A DNA stretch of 54,722 bases from CAYJFD01 sp964369605 (GTDB lineage: Bacteria > Bacteroidota > Bacteroidia > Bacteroidales > UBA932): assembly GCA_964369605.1 (NCBI GenBank), contig CAYJFD010000010.1:1-54722 (forward strand), read 5' to 3'. The translations under genes and the position numbers were made by a program. The notes under the pieces are model-generated. The model saw only the letters and a list, made by a program, of their open reading frames with translations. It did no database searches and was not told where the DNA came from. Within the stretch, counting starts at the first letter, position 1; each line of letters opens with the position of its first letter. Of the stretch, positions 34,507 through 43,043 are shown one piece after another.

Positions 34507-35913
34507 ATGATCAAAATTAAGGTAACAAAAAGCCTGTGTGTTAGTGTTTTCTGTGCTTTTCTGGTTGGAGTGTTATTCGGATCAGTAGGTATCGAACTTC
34601 TCTCAGTAAGCAGGTCTTCACAAGAGAAAAAACAGAAGGTAAGACAAGAAATAGTTAAGGAAGTAGAAGAGGAGAAACAAGATAAAGAAAAGGGGGAGGA
34701 GAAGGAGAAAAAGGAAGAGAAGAAAGTAGAAAAAAAAGAGGTATTTGTCTCTCAGAATTCACAGGAAGAACTTTCGGATTTTGGTTTCCCAAAGGCTCTA
34801 TACGAGATAAGAAATGCCAAGGTTAAGAAGAATCAGTTTTTTGCATCTTTACTAGAAGATTATGGTGTTTCTCAAAGTGAGATATATAACATAACACAAG
34901 AAAGTAAGGATGTTTTCGATATGCGTAAATTCAAATCAGGCTATCCTTACGAGGCATATATTTCAAAGGAGAATGGAGATCTGGACTATCTAGTCTATGA
35001 ACAAGATAATTTAAGTTATGTAGTCTTTACATTTAAAGATAGCTTAAATGTTGAGGTGTTTGAGAAGAAGATGGAAACTAGGATAAAGTACTCAGAGGTG
35101 ACTATAAATTCTTCATTGTGGATTGATACTCAGGAGGCTGGCGTAAATCCTTTATTGTCGATAAAACTGGCGGATATATATGCTTGGACTATAGACTTCT
35201 TTGGACTAAGAGAGGGAGATTCGTATAAGGCGCTCTATGAGGAGGTACTATATAAAGGGGAAGTAATAAATATAGGAAGGGTGTTATATGCCGAATTTAC
35301 TCACATAGATGAGCAGTATTTATCATACCACTTTGAAGAAGATCAAGGGGGAAATGAATACTGGAATGAAAAAGGGGAGAGTCTTAGGAAAGCATTTTTA
35401 AAAGCTCCACTTAACTTTACAAGAATTAGTTCAGGCTTTACTTATAATCGCAAGCATCCTATTACAAGAAAAGTACAGCCTCATACAGGAATAGACTATG
35501 CTGCTCCTACAGGTACCCCTGTTATGTCCATAGGTGATGGAGTAATCGTACAAAGAGGAGCGAAGGGATTAAATGGAAATATGGTAACGATTAAGCATAA
35601 TTCAGTGTACAAGTCCGCCTATTTACACCTATCTAGATTTGCACCAGGATTGAAAGTTGGTTCAAAAGTGAGTCAAGGACAAGTAATAGGCTATGTTGGA
35701 AGTACGGGTCGTTCGACAGGTCCTCACCTAGACTTTAGAGTGTGGAAAAACGATCAGCCAATAAATCCACTTGCTATGAAATCCCCTCCTACAAAGCCGA
35801 TTGATAAAAAGAATGAATCAGCATTCAAGGATAGTATTAAAGACGTTGAGGATATAATAATAGATATGCAGGCAAAGGATTACATCCTGGAGTTTACTAA
35901 TCAATATTTCTAA
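34507..35913 (+). CDS. membrane-anchored M23/LytM-type protein
   Basis: 468 residues. An N-terminal membrane segment (about 8-30) is followed by a highly charged Lys/Glu helix (about 38-82), a middle domain (about 95-310) and a C-terminal M23 (LytM) domain. In that domain His326 and Asp330 (HTGID), His374 (YLHLS) and His407 (GPHLD) are present. The last zinc ligand, His in the usual HxH motif, is Asp409. The spacings 326-407-409 equal those of LytM of Staphylococcus aureus. It may be a wall endopeptidase with altered metal binding, or an amidase activator like EnvC. It is divergent from mraZ, beside the dcw cluster, and overlaps the convergent lptB by 17 bp. Confidence 0.85.
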   Translation: MIKIKVTKSLCVSVFCAFLVGVLFGSVGIELLSVSRSSQEKKQKVRQEIVKEVEEEKQDKEKGEEKEKKEEKKVEKKEVFVSQNSQEELSDFGFPKALYEIRNAKVKKNQFFASLLEDYGVSQSEIYNITQESKDVFDMRKFKSGYPYEAYISKENGDLDYLVYEQDNLSYVVFTFKDSLNVEVFEKKMETRIKYSEVTINSSLWIDTQEAGVNPLLSIKLADIYAWTIDFFGLREGDSYKALYEEVLYKGEVINIGRVLYAEFTHIDEQYLSYHFEEDQGGNEYWNEKGESLRKAFLKAPLNFTRISSGFTYNRKHPITRKVQPHTGIDYAAPTGTPVMSIGDGVIVQRGAKGLNGNMVTIKHNSVYKSAYLHLSRFAPGLKVGSKVSQGQVIGYVGSTGRSTGPHLDFRVWKNDQPINPLAMKSPPTKPIDKKNESAFKDSIKDVEDIIIDMQAKDYILEFTNQYF

Positions 35914-36643
35914 GAACAGCTTTTCTTAATTCAAAATTCTGCCCTAAGTATTTCTTTCTAACATCAGGATTGTTAGCTAGTTGCTCTGCTGTACCGCTCT
36001 CTAGAATGTTTCCTTCATAAAGAAGATAGGCTCTATCTGTGATAGCAAGAGTCTCATGTACATTATGGTCGGTGATAATTATGCCGATATTCTTTTTCTT
36101 TAATTTAGCTATAATATGCTGGATATCTTCTACAGCGATCGGGTCTACTCCTGCAAAGGGCTCATCTAGAAGAATGAATTTAGGATCGATAGAAAGTGCT
36201 CGTGCGATCTCGCACCTTCTTCTTTCACCTCCAGATAGTTGGATGCCGTAGCTCTTTCTAACCTTGTGAAGGCCAAATTCTTCAAGTAGTGTCTCTGTTT
36301 TTTCACGTATAGTAGCTCTGCTGTAATTTGCCATCTCCATAACAGACTTAATATTGTCTTCAACACTTAGATTACGGAATACTGAGGCCTCTTGTGCTAG
36401 ATAACCAAGTCCTTTCTGGGCTCTTTTATACATCGGAAGACTAGTTATCTCCTGATCATCTAAAAATATCTGTCCTGAATTAGGTTTGACAAGCCCAGTG
36501 ATCATATAGAAACTTGTCGTTTTACCTGCTCCATTAGGACCTAGTAGACCAACTATTTCTCCTTGTTCAACTTCCATACTAACACCTTTTACAACAGTGC
36601 GTATCCCGTATTTCTTTATAAGATTATGACAATGTAAGCGCAT
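35897..36643 (-). CDS. lptB: LPS export ABC transporter ATP-binding protein
   Basis: ATPase that with LptFG pulls LPS from the inner membrane into the Lpt bridge. 248 residues. Walker A GPNGAGKTTSFYMITG, Q-loop LAQEASVFRNLSVEDN, signature LSGGERRRCEIARAL, Walker B FILLDEPFAGVDPIAV and switch His in IIITDHNVHETLAI are all present. The LSGGERRR and FAGVDPIAV forms are characteristic of LptB. It abuts dnaX (one base apart) and overlaps the end of the M23-type gene on the other strand. Confidence 0.95.
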   Translation of the reverse strand: MRLHCHNLIKKYGIRTVVKGVSMEVEQGEIVGLLGPNGAGKTTSFYMITGLVKPNSGQIFLDDQEITSLPMYKRAQKGLGYLAQEASVFRNLSVEDNIKSVMEMANYSRATIREKTETLLEEFGLHKVRKSYGIQLSGGERRRCEIARALSIDPKFILLDEPFAGVDPIAVEDIQHIIAKLKKKNIGIIITDHNVHETLAITDRAYLLYEGNILESGTAEQLANNPDVRKKYLGQNFELRKAVLRNID

Positions 36644-36644
36644 A

Positions 36645-38402
36645 TTATTTAATATCTAAATCTAGTTCTTTTATGAATTCTTTTAATTCCCCTACCTGAC
36701 TCTCAAAATGTTTAGCTATCTGTGTAGGCATATATAATTTGTCCCTAGTATCTTCACTAGGGCTTTCTTGACGTACTTCTATATTAAGATTTGTCTTTTG
36801 ATTCTTTAGTGTCTGCCTTAGGAAGGTGACCATATCCAAAAGACATTTGTTTTCAATCCACTCTTTTTGAGCTGAGTTGCTGACATAGAATGTGATGGTA
36901 GTATTTTCTAGAGTCAGGGACTGGCGTAGCATTTCCATCGCTAATGACTTCTTTCCAGAAGCATTCATATTATCTGAAAGCGCTTTCCATGCTTGGTTTG
37001 CCTCATCTAGTCCAAACTCGATGTCTTCTTGTATTTCTACAACACTACTCTGTATATTATTAGTCACATCTTCCATAAGCGACTTAATAGAGATTCCCTT
37101 GTTAGGAGTAATATTGGGCTTGCTCTTAGGCAGGACCTCTTCCTTATGTTCTATTTGTTTGGTTTCTTCCTTCTCTTCTCTCTCTACACTTTCAACCTTT
37201 TCAACCTTTTCAATACTTTCAACCTTCTCATCCTTTTCAGTCTTTTCAACTTTCTCTATCTTTTGGGACTTCTCTGCGCTTGCAGTTTTTTCTACCCTTA
37301 TTTCTGCAGGTTTAGTCTCCTGACTCAGCTTCATTAGAGCGAATTCAATTAGTAGTCGCTGATTTCCACTCTGGCGGTAAGATGCCTCACAAGCAGTGCA
37401 TATCTCTAGTGCTTTAAATAGGAAACTTACACTAGTCTTCTCGCTTAGCTCTTCGTAACGACTGATTAGTGACGGAGGAAGAGACATAAGAGACTTTGAA
37501 GCATTATTCTTACATACAACTAGGTCTCTAAAATGAGAACTTAGTCCTGAGATAAAATGGTAAGCATTGAATCCTTTTGATAATACCTCGTCGAAAAGTA
37601 AAAGCGCCTTGATATGGTCGTGTGATAAAAAGGCTTCACATAGATCGAAGTAGTATTCGTAGTTGAGAACATTTAGATTTTTGATAACACTCTCGTAGCT
37701 GATATCTTTCCCACAGAAACTTACTGTTTGATCAAAAAGTGTCAATGCATCCCTCATCGCCCCATCAGCTTTCTGTGCTAATATATGAAGGGCGTCATCA
37801 TCGATTTTTATATCCTCTCTTTGTGCTATTTGTTTTAAATTCTTAATGATGCCCTCTATGGAAATACGATTAAAATCGTAGGTCTGGCATCTTGATAGAA
37901 TGGTTGGAAGTATCTTATGTTTTTCAGTCGTAGCTAAAATGAATATGGCATAGCTAGGTGGCTCTTCAAGTGTTTTAAGAAAGGCATTGAAGGCTTGAGA
38001 TGATAGCATGTGCACCTCATCTATAATGTAGACACTGTACTTGCCGATCTGAGGCGGTACCCTTACTAGCTCAATTAAGTTTCTAATGTCATCAACAGTG
38101 TTGTTAGACGCAGCGTCAAGTTCGTGAATGCAATATGATCTTCCTTCTGCAAAAGAAAGGCATGATTCACATTCGCCACACGCCTCATTTGTATCACTAG
38201 GATTTAAGCAGTTTATAGCCTTTGCGAAAATCCTTGCAGCGCTAGTTTTTCCTACTCCCCTAGGTCCACAAAACAAGTAAGCATGAGCAAGTTGCTCTCT
38301 ATTAATTGAGTTCTTAAGAGTCCTTGCAATATTCTCCTGATCTATCAGTGATTCAAAGCTTGAAGGCCTATATTTTCTTGCAGATACTATAAATTGTTCC
38401 AT
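36645..38402 (-). CDS. dnaX: DNA polymerase III subunit gamma/tau
   Basis: Clamp-loader ATPase. 585 residues. Walker A GPRGVGKTSAARIFAKAINC starts at about residue 46, a four-Cys zinc module follows (CLNPSDTNEACGECESC), and the Walker B region is VYIIDEVHMLSSQAFNAFLKTLEEPP. Residues about 375-425 form a low-complexity linker of repeated EKVEK-like units, then a C-terminal tau-like domain. I see no A-rich slippery site, so a programmed gamma frameshift is not supported. The promoter region is shared with the divergent gene at 38460. Confidence 0.96.
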   Translation of the reverse strand: MEQFIVSARKYRPSSFESLIDQENIARTLKNSINREQLAHAYLFCGPRGVGKTSAARIFAKAINCLNPSDTNEACGECESCLSFAEGRSYCIHELDAASNNTVDDIRNLIELVRVPPQIGKYSVYIIDEVHMLSSQAFNAFLKTLEEPPSYAIFILATTEKHKILPTILSRCQTYDFNRISIEGIIKNLKQIAQREDIKIDDDALHILAQKADGAMRDALTLFDQTVSFCGKDISYESVIKNLNVLNYEYYFDLCEAFLSHDHIKALLLFDEVLSKGFNAYHFISGLSSHFRDLVVCKNNASKSLMSLPPSLISRYEELSEKTSVSFLFKALEICTACEASYRQSGNQRLLIEFALMKLSQETKPAEIRVEKTASAEKSQKIEKVEKTEKDEKVESIEKVEKVESVEREEKEETKQIEHKEEVLPKSKPNITPNKGISIKSLMEDVTNNIQSSVVEIQEDIEFGLDEANQAWKALSDNMNASGKKSLAMEMLRQSLTLENTTITFYVSNSAQKEWIENKCLLDMVTFLRQTLKNQKTNLNIEVRQESPSEDTRDKLYMPTQIAKHFESQVGELKEFIKELDLDIK

Positions 38403-38407
38403 ATATC

Positions 38408-38435
38408 AGCAAAAGTACAAATATTTCTCTAATTT
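38408..38435. promoter_or_regulatory. divergent -7 boxes for dnaX and the gene at 38460
   Basis: Minus-strand TACTTTTG (38408-38415) precedes dnaX and plus-strand TAATTTTG (38428-38435) precedes the secreted-protein gene; both fit TAnnTTTG. They lie 12 bp apart in a 57-bp intergenic space, so the two promoters would overlap and may compete. Neither has a clear -33 TTTG. Confidence 0.4.
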
Positions 38436-38459
38436 TGTAAACTATTATTAAAGTGAAAT

Positions 38460-39329
38460 ATGAGGAAAGTTATAATAATATGTATTAGTTTATGTATAAG
38501 TGCACAGTTATCTGCATTTAGTTGGGATTTTTTTAAGGTTTCATCCAAGTACGAAAGTATAGAAAATTTTAGTTCAAAGACTACGATGGTCGTTTTACCT
38601 TATGATGGCTCCATCCCAAATATAATGCTAAGGCAGGTAATTAAGGAGCAGTGGTATTTGTCTCCTTATGAGTATTGTACTCAAGAGGAGTTTGAGACGT
38701 TGAAGACAAATCCGGATTATTATTTTTTAATCAAGGTTGTTGAGACGCAGGGAGATAAAGAATTATTAGGCGTGGAGAAATTATCTCTACGAAAGGGAGG
38801 AGCACAAGCGCAAGAGGGTATAGATAAAATGCCAGAATTGATATCCATACCTTTGCAAATTTTAGATTCAGAATTAACAGATGATGAGATACAGCTTATC
38901 TCACTAAGTGCTGATATAATTCAAGACTATGTGATAGAAACAGTTAGGATGGAGGGTGATCCATATATTGGTGCAGAACTGTTCTCCTCTCTTCTTGAGG
39001 ATGTAGGAGATGTTGAGATTTTATTCTCAGAAGATTGTCTTGCACATCCAGTTGATAAATATTCAATATTAAATTTGAATATGGCAAAAGAAATAGTAGT
39101 GCTGGAAGATCATAAATTCATCACAAGTGCGCTAGATTCATATAGACCATCTACATTAATTCCTCTTATTATCTCAGCATCTGGCAATGTTGCGGATACA
39201 AAATGTTATAAATTTCTTATATCCACACAGACAAAAAGGGTCGTATATTATTCAGACCATACTTTATCAAAAAGAAAGCCAAGGGGCTTCCTTAAGAAGG
39301 ATATTAGAGCTATAGTTAAGTCACTATAA
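38460..39329 (+). CDS. secreted protein of unknown function
   Basis: 289 residues. The N-terminal Sec signal is strongly hydrophobic and ends near LSAFS (about residue 20); there is no lipobox. The mature part shows no motif I recognise. It starts with a region containing TTMVVLPYDGSIPN and ends with a basic segment (KRKPRGFLKKDIRAIVKSL). It reads into the M16 peptidase gene with 1 bp between them, so the two and the following methyltransferase are probably cotranscribed. I would guess a periplasmic or envelope protein, but there is no basis for a function. Confidence 0.75.
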   Translation: MRKVIIICISLCISAQLSAFSWDFFKVSSKYESIENFSSKTTMVVLPYDGSIPNIMLRQVIKEQWYLSPYEYCTQEEFETLKTNPDYYFLIKVVETQGDKELLGVEKLSLRKGGAQAQEGIDKMPELISIPLQILDSELTDDEIQLISLSADIIQDYVIETVRMEGDPYIGAELFSSLLEDVGDVEILFSEDCLAHPVDKYSILNLNMAKEIVVLEDHKFITSALDSYRPSTLIPLIISASGNVADTKCYKFLISTQTKRVVYYSDHTLSKRKPRGFLKKDIRAIVKSL

Positions 39330-39330
39330 T

Positions 39331-40572
39331 ATGAACTCTATACAAATAAATAAAGATATTCCCCTAAAAACAGTTTTTGCTCAAACGACTTCTCCAGTAG
39401 CGTACTGCTCTTTAACGATAAGAACAGGAACAAGAAATGAGGGACTAAAGTGCGCTGGATTAGCGCATCTTACAGAACACATGTTGTTTAAAGGAACACA
39501 TTTCCATAATTCCTCTTATATAAATTCAAGAATAGAATCATTAGGAGGAGAGTTAAATGCTTATACTACCAAGGAGGAAACAGTGATATGTGCAACTGTT
39601 CTCAAAGAAGATATAGCAAAAGCTATCGATTTAATCTTTGAAATGGTTTTCTGTTCTGTGTATGATGCAAAAGAGCTAGAGAAGGAAAAGAATATAGTGT
39701 TAGATGAAATTAACTCTTATAAAGATAATCCAACCGAGCAGATTTACGATGATTTTGAAGAGTTACTGTTTAAGGATACAGTGCTGTCTTGCCCTGTGCT
39801 AGGAAATAAGAGCTCCTTAAAGAGGCTAAGCTCAAATCAAATGATAGACTATGTTAAGACATACTTTGTGCCAGAGAATATGGTCTTAAGTGTGGTAGCT
39901 AATTTAGAGTTTTCAAATTTGAAAAGTGTAGTGGCGAAGAAATTTGAGAAGTATAAGGACTATGTTCCTGTGTTTAGCGAGGATCAAATTGATTATGGTT
40001 CCAAGATAGAGCAGAACTATGAAGTATTTGATAGGCAGTGTAATAAAAGATCTTATCAAGCTCATTGTATTATAGGCTCTCGGGCATATTCATATAAAGA
40101 CAAAAGACGAATGGCGCTAATACTTCTGGCTAATATACTGGGAGGACCCGCAGCTAATTCAGCATTGAATATCTTGTTAAGGGAGAAGAATGCTCTAGTA
40201 TACAACGTAGATGTTTCTTATAATCAATATTCAGATACTGGGTGTGTAGCTATTAGTTTTGGCTCAGATAAAACTAATGTCCATAAATGCGTGGAACTGA
40301 TAGAACAAGAACTGGAGAAGTATAGAACAGTACGACTAAGTGATAAAAAACTTAAGGGTCATAAAAAACAACTATTAGGTCAGCTATTAATATCATCTGA
40401 TAATGCAGAAGCTCGATGCCTTTCTTTGGGAAAGAGCGTACTTGCCTTGGGAGAGATCGTAGAGATGGATAAGGTAAAGACGCTGATTGAAAATATACGC
40501 TCTGAAGATATAATGGAATGTGCAAACGATATCTTTAAGGCAGAACACCTATCTAAATTAATATATTTATAG
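39331..40572 (+). CDS. M16-family zinc metallopeptidase
   Basis: 413 residues with the inverted zinc motif HLTEH at His46-Glu49-His50 and the third ligand Glu126 in VLDEINSYKDNP, 76 residues after the second His as in active M16B enzymes. The C-terminal half is the usual non-catalytic M16 repeat. There is no signal peptide, so it is probably cytoplasmic, like the M16B peptidases next to polynucleotide phosphorylase in other bacteria. It sits in an operon between a secreted unknown and an O-methyltransferase. Confidence 0.92.
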   Translation: MNSIQINKDIPLKTVFAQTTSPVAYCSLTIRTGTRNEGLKCAGLAHLTEHMLFKGTHFHNSSYINSRIESLGGELNAYTTKEETVICATVLKEDIAKAIDLIFEMVFCSVYDAKELEKEKNIVLDEINSYKDNPTEQIYDDFEELLFKDTVLSCPVLGNKSSLKRLSSNQMIDYVKTYFVPENMVLSVVANLEFSNLKSVVAKKFEKYKDYVPVFSEDQIDYGSKIEQNYEVFDRQCNKRSYQAHCIIGSRAYSYKDKRRMALILLANILGGPAANSALNILLREKNALVYNVDVSYNQYSDTGCVAISFGSDKTNVHKCVELIEQELEKYRTVRLSDKKLKGHKKQLLGQLLISSDNAEARCLSLGKSVLALGEIVEMDKVKTLIENIRSEDIMECANDIFKAEHLSKLIYL

Positions 40573-40573
40573 A

Positions 40574-41251
40574 ATGAAATCAATAAATGAATTATTAGAG
40601 GAAATAGAAAATCTTACTAGTTCTGAAGATTTTACTAGTTCTGAAAAAGCAAAGAATGTAGCAAAGGCCCTAGAATGGGTAGAGAGAAAAACAGCCCTTA
40701 CGACTCGTCAGTCTCGTATGCTCTCAAATGGAGAGCAAGCCTTGTTTTTACAAGCCTTGTCTATGGTACTGGAACCGAAGAGAATACTTGAAATAGGTAC
40801 ATTCACTGGTTATTCCTCTATTTGTTTTTCAAGAGGACTAGCATCTGGTGGAAAGATAGATACTATCGAGATATTTGATGAATTACAAAAACAAATAAAT
40901 GAGGGTTTCCAAAGGGCAGATATTATAGATTCAGTAAATCTGCACATCGGTGATGCAAAGGAGATAATTCCCAGCCTAGAGCATAAATATGATCTAATAT
41001 TTATAGATGCGAACAAAAGGGAGTATCTAGACTATTATAATTTGGTATTTGATAAACTTGCACCTAATGGTTTAATTCTTGCCGATAATGTACTTTGGAG
41101 TGGAAAAATAGATGATCCCGCTTCAACGGATCCTCAAACAAGAGCGATAATAGAATTTAACACCTTTGTCGAGAAGGATTCAAGAGTTGAGAGCCATCTA
41201 TTAAAATTGCGTGATGGGGTATACCTTATTAGGGTGAAGGGTGAAGGGTGA
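40574..41251 (+). CDS. SAM-dependent O-methyltransferase (family 3, catechol-type)
   Basis: 225 residues. The SAM-binding loop is ILEIGTFTGYSSICFSRGL, the second motif is DLIFIDANKREYLDYYN with the metal Asp, and ILADNVLWSGKIDDP is the family's third signature. Related enzymes methylate hydroxyl groups of catechols, flavonoids or tRNA wobble uridines (TrmR/YrrM branch). The last group is plausible in a bacterium, but substrate is not shown by sequence. Its start is 1 bp after the M16 stop, and the last residues are encoded by a 7-bp tandem repeat. Confidence 0.88.
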   Translation: MKSINELLEEIENLTSSEDFTSSEKAKNVAKALEWVERKTALTTRQSRMLSNGEQALFLQALSMVLEPKRILEIGTFTGYSSICFSRGLASGGKIDTIEIFDELQKQINEGFQRADIIDSVNLHIGDAKEIIPSLEHKYDLIFIDANKREYLDYYNLVFDKLAPNGLILADNVLWSGKIDDPASTDPQTRAIIEFNTFVEKDSRVESHLLKLRDGVYLIRVKGEG

Positions 41252-41265
41252 AGGGTGAAGGGTGA
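41231..41265 (+). repeat. five tandem copies of AGGGTGA
   Basis: The 7-bp unit AGGGTGA is repeated five times without error, starting inside the O-methyltransferase gene. The TGA of the third copy is its stop codon. Because the period is 7, every third copy supplies an in-frame stop, so gain or loss of copies beyond three leaves the protein unchanged. The tract fills the gap to the convergent LysM gene. Confidence 0.9.
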
Positions 41266-41279
41266 AAGCAGTCCTGAAT

Positions 41280-43031
41280 TTAATCGTGTATTGTACTCCA
41301 ATTCTTCGTGTAAAGTATACCCCTAGTTCCGTGATTAATAAATCCATCATTAGGATTTCTCTTTTTAAAATCAACAGTTGTCTGTATAAGCTCTTTCTTA
41401 TGAACGCTCAAATACAGCGGGAAATCTCTTCCATATATACAGATCGCTGATATAAAATAGCTAGCCAGATCATAACCCCTATAGGCGAAAAGTGAAGGCT
41501 CTATCTTATAAATGCTTTTGTATTTTTTTATAAACTCTAAAGTCAGAGGAGAAGAATAGTCAATATCTGAACTAAGTGTAATATAGGTGTTAAGAGCGTG
41601 AAGCTGTTTTAGCTCAAGAGACTCTATATTCTTCCATTTTGGGCTACCGTATAGATTGATATTGATAGATCTTGATTGGAGAAGATAGATATTGCGAATA
41701 GCATCAGCAACAAATGCTTCCTCTTCAGAGGCGATGAATACTTTATTTAGAGCTAGTGTGTCAACTTTGTGCATTAATAGTGTGTCTACTCCTCTTCCGT
41801 CAAGGAAGTTGTAGCCAAGAGTGTCAAAGGCGATACCCAAGGTATTTAGCGACTCTATAGTTTTCCTATGATTGCTCGTGAATTCTTTACTCTTTTCGTA
41901 AACTACTAGCACCTTGCTGGTATCATTTGCGTCAATAGGAGCTAGTTTTGCTATATTTTCAAGCTGAACTATATCATTTGGAGTAGGGAATAAAAAGTAG
42001 TAAGGATTATCCTTGCTAATATATTCACTCCTTGCGTCAAGAGGAGATACCAAAGGGATCTTGTTTTCCTTAGCATATATGGCGATCTCTTCGATATTGC
42101 TCGAAATTACAGGTCCGATAATAAGTTCGCTGCCCTTTAGTACACCGGAATTTATCATATGTTTAGCGCTAGTATAGTCTGATATATCTACAACATTTAG
42201 CGTATATTCAGACAGATCGTACTGAGCTTGAAGATCACTAATAGCTAATTCAACACCAGCATAGAAATCTAGTTGACTACTAATAGCCTTGTTTGGGTCA
42301 ACGCCTGCATTAAAAGGAAGGATTAGCGTGATGATATGTTTTCGTCCTCTTTTACTATAAGTATAATATTCGTAGTCAGCCTCGCTAATAATAGGTTTCT
42401 GAACCTCCATCTGCACATCTCCTTCTACTACGTGTGCGGAAGATTGAGCTAAATGAACTGATGAGTTTGATGTGGATACAGACGTTTTAGCAGACCCTTC
42501 AGAGGATTTAGACCTTGGATTAGAGTCCGATTCAAATGATTTGATGAGCTCCATATCAGGAATATACAGAGTCGATCTTTTTTTTAATTTCTTTGAATCT
42601 AAATTGTTAAACGCCATTAATTCCTCAACACTTACTCCATATTCTTCAGCGATATCATCAATGATCTCATACCACTTTACCTTATGTTTCCTGAGTTTGT
42701 TGAGGTTCTTTTTAGAAAGGTCAGAGTATGTTATACCAGTACTCTGACCTTTTTTAACAGGGATGTACAAGAGAGAACCAGTCTTTAGTCCTAACTTCGC
42801 ATCATCATTATATTTATATATATCTTCAATGCTTATCGCATATTTTTTACTTATCGAGTATAGAGTTTGCTTTGCCTGCACTTCATGCACATAGAAAGCT
42901 TCTCCCTTTTGTTTAACAATCGTCGAGGAAATCTCTACAGGAGTAGAATTATAAGTTTGTGCTGTCGCAATATCTACGGTAAAAAAGAATGCGAGAGTAA
43001 GAACAAGAGAAAATATATATCCTTTTTGCAT
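41280..43031 (-). CDS. LysM domain protein with periplasmic-binding (type 1) fold
   Basis: 583 residues. A Sec signal peptide (about 1-24, no lipobox) is followed by two LysM modules (about 45-92 with TLYSISKKYAISIEDIYKYN, and about 113-157 with IAEEYGVSVEELMAFNNL). A Ser-rich linker comes next, then a type 1 periplasmic-binding domain from about 230 to the end (HIITLILPFNAGVDPN, SELIIGPVISSNIEEIA). LysM binds peptidoglycan glycan. The binding fold resembles amino-acid receptors and the C-terminal half of LpoA. It is the last gene of the pdxJ-led run, 12 bp after purC. No transporter permease is nearby, so a wall-sensing or synthase-activating role is more likely than nutrient uptake; this is inference. 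Confidence 0.82.
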   Translation of the reverse strand: MQKGYIFSLVLTLAFFFTVDIATAQTYNSTPVEISSTIVKQKGEAFYVHEVQAKQTLYSISKKYAISIEDIYKYNDDAKLGLKTGSLLYIPVKKGQSTGITYSDLSKKNLNKLRKHKVKWYEIIDDIAEEYGVSVEELMAFNNLDSKKLKKRSTLYIPDMELIKSFESDSNPRSKSSEGSAKTSVSTSNSSVHLAQSSAHVVEGDVQMEVQKPIISEADYEYYTYSKRGRKHIITLILPFNAGVDPNKAISSQLDFYAGVELAISDLQAQYDLSEYTLNVVDISDYTSAKHMINSGVLKGSELIIGPVISSNIEEIAIYAKENKIPLVSPLDARSEYISKDNPYYFLFPTPNDIVQLENIAKLAPIDANDTSKVLVVYEKSKEFTSNHRKTIESLNTLGIAFDTLGYNFLDGRGVDTLLMHKVDTLALNKVFIASEEEAFVADAIRNIYLLQSRSININLYGSPKWKNIESLELKQLHALNTYITLSSDIDYSSPLTLEFIKKYKSIYKIEPSLFAYRGYDLASYFISAICIYGRDFPLYLSVHKKELIQTTVDFKKRNPNDGFINHGTRGILYTKNWSTIHD

Positions 43032-43043
43032 ATTTTGAAGCCT

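Noticed and set aside
36892..37337. Plus-strand open frames of 102-143 residues inside dnaX
   Set aside because: They are the reverse of the Glu/Lys repeat linker and surrounding dnaX codons, giving Ser/Phe-rich low-complexity products. Antisense artefacts.
36645..38402. Programmed frameshift in dnaX producing a gamma subunit
   Set aside because: No A-AAA-AAG type slippery site or following stem was found in the coding strand near the linker, and the frame is continuous to a full tau-like C-terminus.
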